Part shown: piece by piece, positions 16,816 through 23,915 of the stretch
Layout: each line of letters starts with the position of its first letter
Position numbering within the stretch: the first letter of the stretch is position 1
Assembly: GCF_001552195.1 (NCBI RefSeq)
Contig: NZ_BCQS01000006.1
Span: 186,001 to 250,000, forward strand
Direction of reading: 5' to 3'
DNA from: Actinomadura latina NBRC 106108
Lineage (GTDB): Bacteria; Actinomycetota; Actinomycetes; Streptosporangiales; Streptosporangiaceae
DNA length: 64,000 bases
Position numbers and translations under genes: made by a program
The notes under the pieces: generated by a model
What the model saw: the letters and a program-made list of their open reading frames with translations, nothing else
Database searches by the model: none
What the model was told of the DNA's origin: nothing

Positions 16816-17436
16816 GTGGGCGGAACGGCGATTGTGATCCTTCTGGTCCTGATCCTGGCCGCATTGGTCGTGCTCATCCTCGTCCTGATGCGGCGTCGTT
16901 CGAGCGCCCCGGCGCCCGGCCCGGCCCCCGCCGTCCCGCGCGACCCGTTCGCCCCCGAGGACTCGGTGGCCGGCGACCCGCGGACGCTGAAGGCCGGCGA
17001 CATGGTCGAGTACCTCGGCACCCGCTACTTCGTGCGTGGTTCGCTGCGGCTGCGGGAGGGCGGCTTCACCTGGAGCGAGCACCTCCTCGACGCCGACACC
17101 ATCGAGGGCCAGAAGGTGTGGATCTCCGTCGAGGAGGACCCCGACCTGGAGGTCGTCTGGTGGACCGAGCACGACGCCGGCGACCTCAGGCCCGGTGAGA
17201 AGACCGTCGTCGTGGACGGCGTCGAGTACCGCCGCGACGAGCACGGCACCGCCGACTACACCAGCGAGGGCACGACGGGCGTCGGCGTCCAGGGCAGGGT
17301 CGAGTACGTCGACTACGAGGGCCCGCGCGGGAAGTACCTGTCGTTCGAGCAGTACGGCGGCGGCCAGTGGGAGGCCGGCCTCGGCGAGCGCGTCCCGGCC
17401 GGCTCGATGACGATCTACCCGGGTGGCGGTAGCTGA
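16816..17436 (+). CDS. DUF4178 protein with N-terminal membrane helix
   Basis: The 206-residue protein starts with one membrane helix (AIVILLVLILAALVVLILVLM), followed by basic residues and a Pro/Ala linker, so the body is cytoplasmic. Residues from about 55 on match DUF4178: LKAGDMVEYLGTRYFVRGSLRL, WSEHLLD, and VQGRVEYVDYEG...YLSFEQY. The function of DUF4178 is not known; it recurs beside aminopropyltransferase, DUF350 and DUF4247 genes, as here. GTG 16816 was chosen because GGAGG at 16806-16810 is its ribosome site; ATG 16804 overlaps that site. Confidence 0.8.
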   Translation: MGGTAIVILLVLILAALVVLILVLMRRRSSAPAPGPAPAVPRDPFAPEDSVAGDPRTLKAGDMVEYLGTRYFVRGSLRLREGGFTWSEHLLDADTIEGQKVWISVEEDPDLEVVWWTEHDAGDLRPGEKTVVVDGVEYRRDEHGTADYTSEGTTGVGVQGRVEYVDYEGPRGKYLSFEQYGGGQWEAGLGERVPAGSMTIYPGGGS

Positions 17437-17938
17437 GTTGCGCGCGACCCTCGACACCCCCTACGCGGACGCGCGCGCCGACGGGCTGTCCTTCGTGCTC
17501 GGGCTGCCGCCGCTGGACGCGCTCGCCGTCCTGCCGGTGGAGCGCGCGGGCCTGACCGTGGAGATGCGCCTGCTCGGCGCGTCCCACCAGGTCATCGCGG
17601 GCCCGCTGAGCGAGACGGTGGCGTGCCTGGCCGGCCGCACCGAGCCGCTGCCCGGCCGCGCCGCGACGAACGTGCCCGGCTGGGCGTACGAGTTCGCCGC
17701 GACGACCGCCGCGCACAGCGACGCGACGGCGTTCGCCGGCGCCGTCGAGGCCGTGTGCGCGCGGCTCGCGGACCGCGGTGACGCGCTGACCGGGTCGTTC
17801 CCCGGCTCGCCGCACGCCGTCACCGCGCTGGCCCTGGAAGAGACGGAAGAACCCGGGTTCGGCTGGCGGACCTGGCACGCCTACCCCCAGACCCGGGAGA
17901 TCGTGATGACGCGGAGCCGGTTGGTGAGACCTTCATGA
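17423..17938 (+). CDS. DUF2617 family protein
   Basis: The 171-residue soluble protein matches DUF2617: LRATLDTPYADARADGLSFVLG at the start, VEMRLLGASHQVI in the centre and FGWRTWHAYPQTREIVMTRSRL at the end. No catalytic motif is apparent. Its start lies inside the last 14 bases of the DUF4178 gene and its stop overlaps the next start by four bases, so translation is coupled across three genes. Confidence 0.8.
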   Translation: MAVAELRATLDTPYADARADGLSFVLGLPPLDALAVLPVERAGLTVEMRLLGASHQVIAGPLSETVACLAGRTEPLPGRAATNVPGWAYEFAATTAAHSDATAFAGAVEAVCARLADRGDALTGSFPGSPHAVTALALEETEEPGFGWRTWHAYPQTREIVMTRSRLVRPS

Positions 17939-18369
17939 ACAGCAGATTCCGGGTGGCGGGCGCGGTGGCCGCCGCCGCCCTGACCACCGTGGCGCTCGGC
18001 GGCTGCGGGCAGTCGCAGTCGTCATGGATCGGCGACAAGTACACGAAGATGGGGTCGGGCACCTACCGGTCCCCGAAGGCCCCCGGGACGGTCGCCTCGG
18101 AGATCAGCCGCAAGTTCAAGCCGATCGACCGGGTGGACGACATGGCGGCCAGGGGCGCCGCGGGCGGCATCTTCCTGCGCTACCCGCAGCTCGTCGTCGG
18201 CGTCCTGCCGAACGGGGCGGGCAGCCGGATCACGGTCGACAAGCCCCGCCGCGGCTACAACCGCTACTACTCCCATATCGGCGGTCACTGGGCGAGCCCC
18301 GGCAGCAAGGGTTGGAACAGCAGAGGCGCCGCATCATTCCGGGGCGGCGGCCCGGGGTCGGGCAAATGA
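17935..18369 (+). CDS. DUF4247 lipoprotein
   Basis: The 144-residue product has a signal sequence ending TTVALGGCG with an acceptable lipobox, then YRSPKAPGTVASEISRKFKP and FLRYPQLVVGVLPNGAGSRI, the core of DUF4247. The C-terminal tail is Gly/Ser-rich. It is expected on the outer face of the membrane. Function is unknown; the family is tied to DUF350, DUF4178 and spermidine-synthase-like genes. The ATG overlaps the DUF2617 stop (ATGA). Confidence 0.8.
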   Translation: MNSRFRVAGAVAAAALTTVALGGCGQSQSSWIGDKYTKMGSGTYRSPKAPGTVASEISRKFKPIDRVDDMAARGAAGGIFLRYPQLVVGVLPNGAGSRITVDKPRRGYNRYYSHIGGHWASPGSKGWNSRGAASFRGGGPGSGK

Positions 18370-18379
18370 GGAGCGAAAG

Positions 18380-18817
18380 ATGAACGACATCCTTGACGAG
18401 GTCGGCGCGACGTTCGCCTACGGGGCGGTCGGCATCGCGCTGATGGCCGTCGGCTACCTGGTGGTGGAGGTGACGACGCCCGGCCGCCTCGGCAAGCAGA
18501 TCTGGACCGAGGGCAACCGGGGCGCCGCGCTGCTGCTCGCGGTCAAGCTGTTCGGCATCGGCGGCATCGTCTTCACGGCGATCATCACCAGCGACAGCGA
18601 CCTCAGCAAAGGGCTGATCGACACCGCGGTGTTCGGCGCGTGCGGCATCGTGCTGATGATCGTCGCGTTCGTCCTGCTGGACGTGATCACGCCCGGGAAG
18701 CTCGGCGCGACGCTCGTCGACGCGGACGGCGGCGGAACCGCCATCCACCCGGCCGGGTGGGTCGTCGCCGCGGCCGACCTGGGCGTCGCCGCGATCGTGG
18801 CCGGGGCGGTCTCCTGA
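18380..18817 (+). CDS. DUF350 membrane protein
   Basis: The 145-residue protein has four hydrophobic helices in two similar halves: GAVGIALMAVGYLVVEVTTPG in the first and CGIVLMIVAFVLLDVITPG in the second, both followed by a short basic segment, with ...GNRGAALLLAVKLFGIGGIVF between. This internal duplication is characteristic of DUF350 (YjfL family). It is an integral membrane protein of unknown activity, and GAGCGAAAG precedes the start. Confidence 0.85.
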   Translation: MNDILDEVGATFAYGAVGIALMAVGYLVVEVTTPGRLGKQIWTEGNRGAALLLAVKLFGIGGIVFTAIITSDSDLSKGLIDTAVFGACGIVLMIVAFVLLDVITPGKLGATLVDADGGGTAIHPAGWVVAAADLGVAAIVAGAVS

Positions 18818-20433
18818 CGTCCCCCGGCCTGGACGAGGCCGCCGGCCGGCCGTCCTCCCCGGAGCCGTCCCAGGCGGACGGCCCGGGGAGGCCGCGCGTT
18901 CCCGCCCGGTTCGCCCGCACGCTCGTCCTCGCCGCCGTGTTCACGTGCGCGGCGTGCGGCCTGGTGTACGAGCTGGCGCTGGTCGCGCTGGGCAGCTACC
19001 TCGTCGGCAACTCGGTCACGCAGGCGTCGATCGTCCTGTCGGTGATGGTGTTCGCGATGGGCGTCGGGTCGCTGGCGGCGAAGCCGCTGCAGGGCCGCGC
19101 GGTCGTGGCGTTCGCGGTCGTCGAGGGCGCGCTCGCGCTGATCGGCGGCGTGTCGGTCCTCGCGCTGTACGCGGCGTTCGCGTGGCTCGACCTGTACGTC
19201 CCGGCGCTGGTCGTGGTGTCGTTCGCGGTGGGCGCGCTGATCGGCGCGGAGATCCCGCTGCTGATGACGCTGCTGCAGCGGATCCGGAAGCAGGACGCGG
19301 GGTCCGCGGTCGCCGACCTGTTCGCGGCCGACTACGTGGGCGCGCTGGTCGGCGGGCTCGCGTTCCCGTTCCTGCTGCTGCCCGCGTTCGGGCACATCAA
19401 GGGCGCGCTGCTGGTCGGCGTCGTGAACGCCGTCGCCGGGATGGCGGTCGTGCTGTGGCTGTTCCGCCGCCAGGTCGGGCGCGTCGCGCGGGCCGCGCTG
19501 GCGCTCGGCATGATCGCGGTCATCGGCGTCCTCGGCGGGACGTACGCGCTGGCGGACCGCTTCGAGGTGTCGGCGCGGCAGGCGCTCTACAGCGCCCCGA
19601 TCGCGATCTCCAAGCGGACGAAGTACCAGGAGATCGTCATCACCCGGCAGGCCGGGCTCGGCCCGTCCGACCTGCGGCTGTTCCTCAACGGCGACCTGCA
19701 GTTCTCGTCGGTGGACGAGTACCGGTACCACGAGCCGCTCGTCCATCCGCTGATGTCGGGCCCGCACGGCAGGGTGCTGATCCTCGGCGGCGGGGACGGG
19801 CTGGCGCTGCGCGAGGTGCTGCGCTACAAGGACGTCCGGAGCGCGACGCTGGTCGAGCTCGACCCGGAGATGCTGCACCTGGCCCGCACCTACAAGCCGA
19901 TCGTGTCGCTGAACCACCGCTCGTTCGAGGACCCGCGCGTGCGGACGGTCGCCGCGGACGCGTTCTCGTGGCTGCGCGGCCTGGACGAGCAGTTCGACGC
20001 GGTCATCGTGGACATGCCCGACCCGGACGACGTGTCCACGGCCAAGCTGTACTCGGTCGAGTTCTACGGGATGGTGAGGCGGATCCTCGCACCCGGCGGC
20101 CGGATGGTCGTCCAGTCGGGTTCGCCGTACTTCGCGCCCAAGTCGTTCTGGAGCATCCAGAAGTCGATCGCCGCCGCCGGTTTCGCCACGTCCCCGTACC
20201 ACGTGGACGTGCCGAGCTTCGGCGACTGGGGTTTCGTCCTGGCGGCCCCGGCGAAGGAGGCGCCCGCGTTGAGGCTGGCCCCCGACGTCCCCGATCTGCG
20301 CTTCCTCGACAGTGCCGTGCTCCAGGCGTCGACGGTCTTCCCCAAGGACCGCCGCAGCCGGGACGTCGGCGTCAACACGCTCGTCCATCCGCGCCTCGTC
20401 GAGTACGAGGGCCAGGAGTGGAAGAACTCCTGA
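18814..20433 (+). CDS. Membrane-embedded polyamine aminopropyltransferase-like protein
   Basis: The first 220 residues carry about seven membrane helices (LVLAAVFTCAACGLVYELALVALGSYLVGNS and later). The C-terminal 300 residues form a spermidine-synthase-like Rossmann domain with ILGGGDGLALRE, LVELDPEMLHLAR, and AVIVDMPDPDDVSTAKLYSVEFY, in which the catalytic Asp and the SAM-ligand residues are present. It would transfer an aminopropyl group or a related moiety at the membrane. The start is uncertain: the domain boundary and overlap point to CTG 18814 in CTGA, an unusual start codon; GTG 18757 is an alternative with long overlap. Confidence 0.82.
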   Translation: MTSPGLDEAAGRPSSPEPSQADGPGRPRVPARFARTLVLAAVFTCAACGLVYELALVALGSYLVGNSVTQASIVLSVMVFAMGVGSLAAKPLQGRAVVAFAVVEGALALIGGVSVLALYAAFAWLDLYVPALVVVSFAVGALIGAEIPLLMTLLQRIRKQDAGSAVADLFAADYVGALVGGLAFPFLLLPAFGHIKGALLVGVVNAVAGMAVVLWLFRRQVGRVARAALALGMIAVIGVLGGTYALADRFEVSARQALYSAPIAISKRTKYQEIVITRQAGLGPSDLRLFLNGDLQFSSVDEYRYHEPLVHPLMSGPHGRVLILGGGDGLALREVLRYKDVRSATLVELDPEMLHLARTYKPIVSLNHRSFEDPRVRTVAADAFSWLRGLDEQFDAVIVDMPDPDDVSTAKLYSVEFYGMVRRILAPGGRMVVQSGSPYFAPKSFWSIQKSIAAAGFATSPYHVDVPSFGDWGFVLAAPAKEAPALRLAPDVPDLRFLDSAVLQASTVFPKDRRSRDVGVNTLVHPRLVEYEGQEWKNS

Positions 20434-21135
20434 TCAGTCGGGCACCGACTGGCGGATGGCCTTGTCGACGGCGCGCTGGAACGACGTGACCAGCGACTGG
20501 ATCATCAGCGGTTTCATCTTTCCCGCCATCTCCATGAGCCGCTCCCGCTCCTGCGGAGCCCGCCCGCCCTCCCGGTAGGGGCGGACGACGGTGTCCTGGA
20601 AGACCTGCTGCAGCTCGGCGGCCAGCGCGGTCGTGTGCCGGTCGACGGCCTCGTGCGAGGCGATCAGCGTGTCCAGCGGCATGGGCAGCTCGGCGAGTTC
20701 GGCGCTGATGCCGAGCAGGGCCGGGCTGACGACCCGGATGACGTCCGCCGAGATCCGCTCGACGACCCCGAGCGACTCCAGCCGCTTGATCGTCTCGTCG
20801 TCGAGGTGGCGCCCGGCGCGCCGGTCGAGTTCGTGCCGGTCGAGATCCTCGGGCTGCTCCGGCGCCCACGGCGACAGCAGCGCCCGCTGCAGCGCGAGGT
20901 CTTCGGCGGGGGCGTCCAGGGGAATCCTCTGGAGGTGCTTCTCGATGGAGGCCAGTGTGAGGCCGAGCGACTGGAGTTCCCGGACGAGTTCGAGCCGCGC
21001 CAGGTGGTCGGGACCGTAGAGCCCGGTGCGTCCGCGCAGCCTGGGGGGCGGGAGCAGGCCGCGCCCGGCGTAGAACCGCACGGTCCGGACGGTGACCCCG
21101 GCGCGCGAGGCCAGCTCGTCGACGGTGAGTTCCAT
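20434..21135 (-). CDS. MerR-family transcriptional regulator
   Basis: Residues 1-70 hold a MerR winged helix (TVDELASRAGVTVRTVRFYAGRGLLPPPRLRGRTGLY), followed by the long helix ELQSLGLTLASIEKHL. The remaining 160 residues are helical and lack the metal cysteines of MerR/CueR, so the signal is probably an organic or acyl-CoA-like molecule. It is divergent from the acyl-CoA dehydrogenase, with a near-perfect palindrome between them, so it most likely controls that gene and itself. Its stop abuts the aminopropyltransferase gene directly. Confidence 0.88.
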   Translation of the reverse strand: MELTVDELASRAGVTVRTVRFYAGRGLLPPPRLRGRTGLYGPDHLARLELVRELQSLGLTLASIEKHLQRIPLDAPAEDLALQRALLSPWAPEQPEDLDRHELDRRAGRHLDDETIKRLESLGVVERISADVIRVVSPALLGISAELAELPMPLDTLIASHEAVDRHTTALAAELQQVFQDTVVRPYREGGRAPQERERLMEMAGKMKPLMIQSLVTSFQRAVDKAIRQSVPD

Positions 21136-21148
21136 CCCGCCTCCCTCT

Positions 21149-21171
21149 ATGTGACAGCGCCAGTGTTACAT
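21149..21171 (+). promoter_or_regulatory. MerR-type operator in the divergent promoter
   Basis: ATGTGACA at 21149-21156 and TGTTACAT at 21164-21171 are inverted copies differing at one position pair, with seven bases (GCGCCAG) between. It lies 14 bases before the MerR start and 43 before the dehydrogenase start. Spacing and symmetry suit a MerR dimer bound over a promoter spacer. Confidence 0.6.
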
Positions 21172-21213
21172 TAATCCTGTATCAGTACACACTTACTTGA
21201 GGGAGACCGCCGG

Positions 21214-22356
21214 ATGGGACGGGACATCTACACCGACGAGCACGACGCCTTCCGCGACATGGTGCGCTCCTTCATCGAGAAGGAGGCCGCCCCCCACCAC
21301 GAGCAGTGGGAGAAGGACGGGATCGTCTCGCGTGAAGTGTGGCTGGCGGCCGGCCGCGCGGGCCTGCTCGGCATCGACATGCCGGAGGAGCACGGGGGCG
21401 GCGGCAACTCCGATTACCGCTACTACGTGATCTTCAACGAGGAGCTGGCGAAGGCCGGCATCCACGGGCCCGGCTTCGCCGTCCACAACGACATCAACGG
21501 CGGCTACCTGCGCCAGCTCTGCACCCCCGAGCAGCAGGCCCGCTGGTTCCCCGGCTACTGCTCCGGCGAGATCATCACCGCGATCGCGATGACCGAGCCC
21601 GCCGCCGGCTCCGACCTGCAGGGCATCAAGACCACCGCGATCAAGGACGGCGACGACTACGTCCTGAACGGGTCGAAGACGTTCATCTCCAACGGCATCC
21701 TCGCCGACCTCGTCATCGTCGTGGCGAAGACCGACCCGTCCGCCGGTGCGAAGGGCGTCAGCCTCCTCGCCGTCGAGCGCGGCATGGACGGCTTCGAGCG
21801 CGGCCGCAACCTCGACAAGGTCGGCATGCACGCGCAGGACACCGCCGAGCTGTTCTTCGACAACGTCCGCGTCCCGAAGGCGAACCTGCTCGGCGAGGAG
21901 GGCATGGGCTTCATCTACCTGATGACGAACCTGGCCCGCGAGCGCCTGTCCATCGGCGCGACCGCGATGGCCGCCGCCGAGGACGCGTTCGAGCAGACCC
22001 TCGAGTACTGCAAGACGCGCGAGGCGTTCGGCCGCCCGATCGGCAAGTTCCAGCACAACCGCTTCACGCTCGCCGAGATGAAGACGGAGCTGACCGTCGC
22101 CCGCTCCTTCACCGACGAGTGCATCCTCAAGGAGAGCAAGGGGGAGCTGACCGCCGACGAGGCCGCGATGCTCAAGTGGTGGAACACGGAGCTGCTCAAG
22201 CGGGTCGTCGACCGCTGCGTCCAGCTCCACGGCGGCTACGGCTACATGACCGAGTACCCGATCGCCAAGGCGTACCAGGACGTCCGCATCCAGACGATCT
22301 TCGGCGGCACCACCGAGATCATGAAGGAGATCATCGGCCGCGGCCTCGGCGTCTGA
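21214..22356 (+). CDS. Acyl-CoA dehydrogenase
   Basis: The 380-residue flavoenzyme has the family blocks AMTEPAAGSDL, the FAD-binding C-terminal part with REAFGRPIGKFQ and QLHGGYGYMTEYPIAKAYQDVR, and FGGTTEIMKEIIGRGL at the end. The medium-chain-type glutamate in the YEG motif is replaced by Gly (FGGT), but E243 in LARERLSIG is at the position used by long-chain and isovaleryl-CoA enzymes, so activity is expected. It introduces a 2,3 double bond in an acyl-CoA, passing electrons to ETF. A GAGGGAG lies 14 bases upstream. Control by the MerR gene is inferred. Confidence 0.92.
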   Translation: MGRDIYTDEHDAFRDMVRSFIEKEAAPHHEQWEKDGIVSREVWLAAGRAGLLGIDMPEEHGGGGNSDYRYYVIFNEELAKAGIHGPGFAVHNDINGGYLRQLCTPEQQARWFPGYCSGEIITAIAMTEPAAGSDLQGIKTTAIKDGDDYVLNGSKTFISNGILADLVIVVAKTDPSAGAKGVSLLAVERGMDGFERGRNLDKVGMHAQDTAELFFDNVRVPKANLLGEEGMGFIYLMTNLARERLSIGATAMAAAEDAFEQTLEYCKTREAFGRPIGKFQHNRFTLAEMKTELTVARSFTDECILKESKGELTADEAAMLKWWNTELLKRVVDRCVQLHGGYGYMTEYPIAKAYQDVRIQTIFGGTTEIMKEIIGRGLGV

Positions 22357-22360
22357 CCCC

Positions 22361-22398
22361 GTCCCCCGGCCGGGCCGAACGGCACCGGCCGGGGGGAC
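22361..22398 (+). terminator. Terminator hairpin after the acyl-CoA dehydrogenase
   Basis: GTCCCCCGGCCGG at 22361-22373 pairs with CCGGCCGGGGGGAC at 22385-22398, leaving one bulged G and an 11-base loop. It starts five bases after the stop. The stem is among the strongest in the window; no T-run follows. Confidence 0.75.
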
Positions 22399-22491
22399 GA
22401 AAGCCCCTACCTCCCCGGCCCCGGCCGTCCGACGATCGTGGGCACGGCGCGCCGTGACGGAGCGGACGCGCGGGACGGAGGGGCGGCACAC

Positions 22492-23895
22492 GTGACGGAC
22501 TTTCCCTACGCCGACCGGTTCGAGGTCCACGAGCGGCTCCCCGAGGACGGGCGGCCCCGGGAGAAGATCCTCGCCGAGCTTCGGGAGATGGCGGCCGCGG
22601 AGGACGCCTTCTGGGAGACGGGCAAGGCGTCCGGGACGGTCTACTGCGGCGACCACGGCCACTACGCCTTCATGACGGAGACGTACGGCCTGTTCGGGCA
22701 CGCGAACGTCCTGCAGCGGGACATGTTCCCCAGCGCGACGAAGTTCGAGGGCGAGATCCTCGCCATGACCCTCGACCTCATGCACGGCGGCGCCGTCACC
22801 GGGACGACGCCGGGCGGGATCGTCACGACGGGCGGGACCGGCAGCATCCTGCACGCGATGCTCGCCTACCGGGACGCCGCCGGGCGCGAGCCGTCCGGCC
22901 ACGGGCGTCCGAACATCGTCAAGCCGGAGACCGCGCATCCCGCGTTCGACAAGGCGGGCCACCTGTTCGGCATCGAGGTGCGGGAGGCGCCGGTCGACCC
23001 GGCCACGACCCTGGTGGACGTCGGCGCCGTGGCGCAGCTCATCGACGCGAACACGGTCGCGGTGATCGGCTCGGCGGGCAACTACGGCTACGGGACGATC
23101 GACCCGATCGCGGAGCTGTCGGAAATGGCCCTGTCCCGGGGCGTCGGCCTGCACGTGGACGCCTGCCTCGGCGGGTTCATCCTCCCGTTCGGCGAGGAGC
23201 TGGGCGTGGACGTCCCGGTCTTCGACTTCCGGCTGCCGGGCGTCACCAGCATCTCCGCCGACACCCACAAGTACGGGTACGGCCTGAAGGGCACGTCCAC
23301 GCTGCTGTTCCGCGACGGCGCGCTGCGCAACGCGCTGTACTTCCTCAACACCGGGTGGAGCGGCGGGAAGTACCTGTCGCCGGGCATCGAGGGCTCCCGG
23401 TCGGGCGGGCTGCTCGCCGCCACCTGGGCCGGGATGGTCAAGCTCGGACGCGCCGGATACCGCCGCCACGCCGAGCAGATCTTCGCCACCGCGCGGCGGA
23501 TGATCGAGGCGGTCCGGTCGCACCCCGAACTTCGGGTGATGGGCGAGCCGACGTTCCTGTTCAGCTTCACCTCGGACGAGTTCGACATCTACCACGTGTA
23601 CGACTTCATGGCGGGACGCGGCTGGCGGCTGAACGGCCAGCAGTACCCGAACGCCGTCCACATGGCGGTGACGCGGCCGCAGACGCAGCCCGGAGTCGCG
23701 GAGGCGTTCGCCGCCGACCTCGCCGCCGCCGTCGAGCACGCCGCGGCGCGGCAGGCGGCGGGGGAGGCGCCGATGTCGGGCGCCGTGTACGGGGGAGTGC
23801 CGGGCGGGCTCACCGAAGAGGCGGACGACTTCATCCGGGAGATCATGGCCGGGATGCTCGACGCCCAGCAGTCGCTGCCCCCGGCCGCCCGCTGA
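22492..23895 (+). CDS. PLP-dependent lyase/decarboxylase of the sphingosine-1-phosphate lyase group
   Basis: The 467-residue protein has TTGGTGSILHAMLAYRD, the HVDACLGGF aspartate block and TSISADTHKYGYGLKGTS, where the lysine after HKYGYG is the Schiff-base residue. The last motif is nearly that of S1P lyases (SxSxDTHKYGxxPKGSS). Typical members cleave a phosphorylated long-chain base to an aldehyde and phosphoethanolamine, but bacterial substrates are seldom known, and glutamate-decarboxylase-like activity is an alternative. GTG 22492 has GGAGGGG eight bases upstream. The kinase gene begins 20 bases downstream, so the two are one operon. Confidence 0.78.
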   Translation: MTDFPYADRFEVHERLPEDGRPREKILAELREMAAAEDAFWETGKASGTVYCGDHGHYAFMTETYGLFGHANVLQRDMFPSATKFEGEILAMTLDLMHGGAVTGTTPGGIVTTGGTGSILHAMLAYRDAAGREPSGHGRPNIVKPETAHPAFDKAGHLFGIEVREAPVDPATTLVDVGAVAQLIDANTVAVIGSAGNYGYGTIDPIAELSEMALSRGVGLHVDACLGGFILPFGEELGVDVPVFDFRLPGVTSISADTHKYGYGLKGTSTLLFRDGALRNALYFLNTGWSGGKYLSPGIEGSRSGGLLAATWAGMVKLGRAGYRRHAEQIFATARRMIEAVRSHPELRVMGEPTFLFSFTSDEFDIYHVYDFMAGRGWRLNGQQYPNAVHMAVTRPQTQPGVAEAFAADLAAAVEHAAARQAAGEAPMSGAVYGGVPGGLTEEADDFIREIMAGMLDAQQSLPPAAR

Positions 23896-23915
23896 CCCGG
23901 CCGGAGACGACGATC

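Noticed and set aside
18454..20388. A 644-codon open frame on the minus strand
   Set aside because: It is the antisense shadow of the aminopropyltransferase and DUF350 genes. Its product is an Arg/Asp/His-rich low-complexity string with no domain, as expected opposite very G+C-rich codons.
21193..23739. An 848-codon open frame on the minus strand
   Set aside because: It lies antisense to the acyl-CoA dehydrogenase and the PLP enzyme, both of which have full family motifs. It has no motif of its own and would span the terminator hairpin at 22361.
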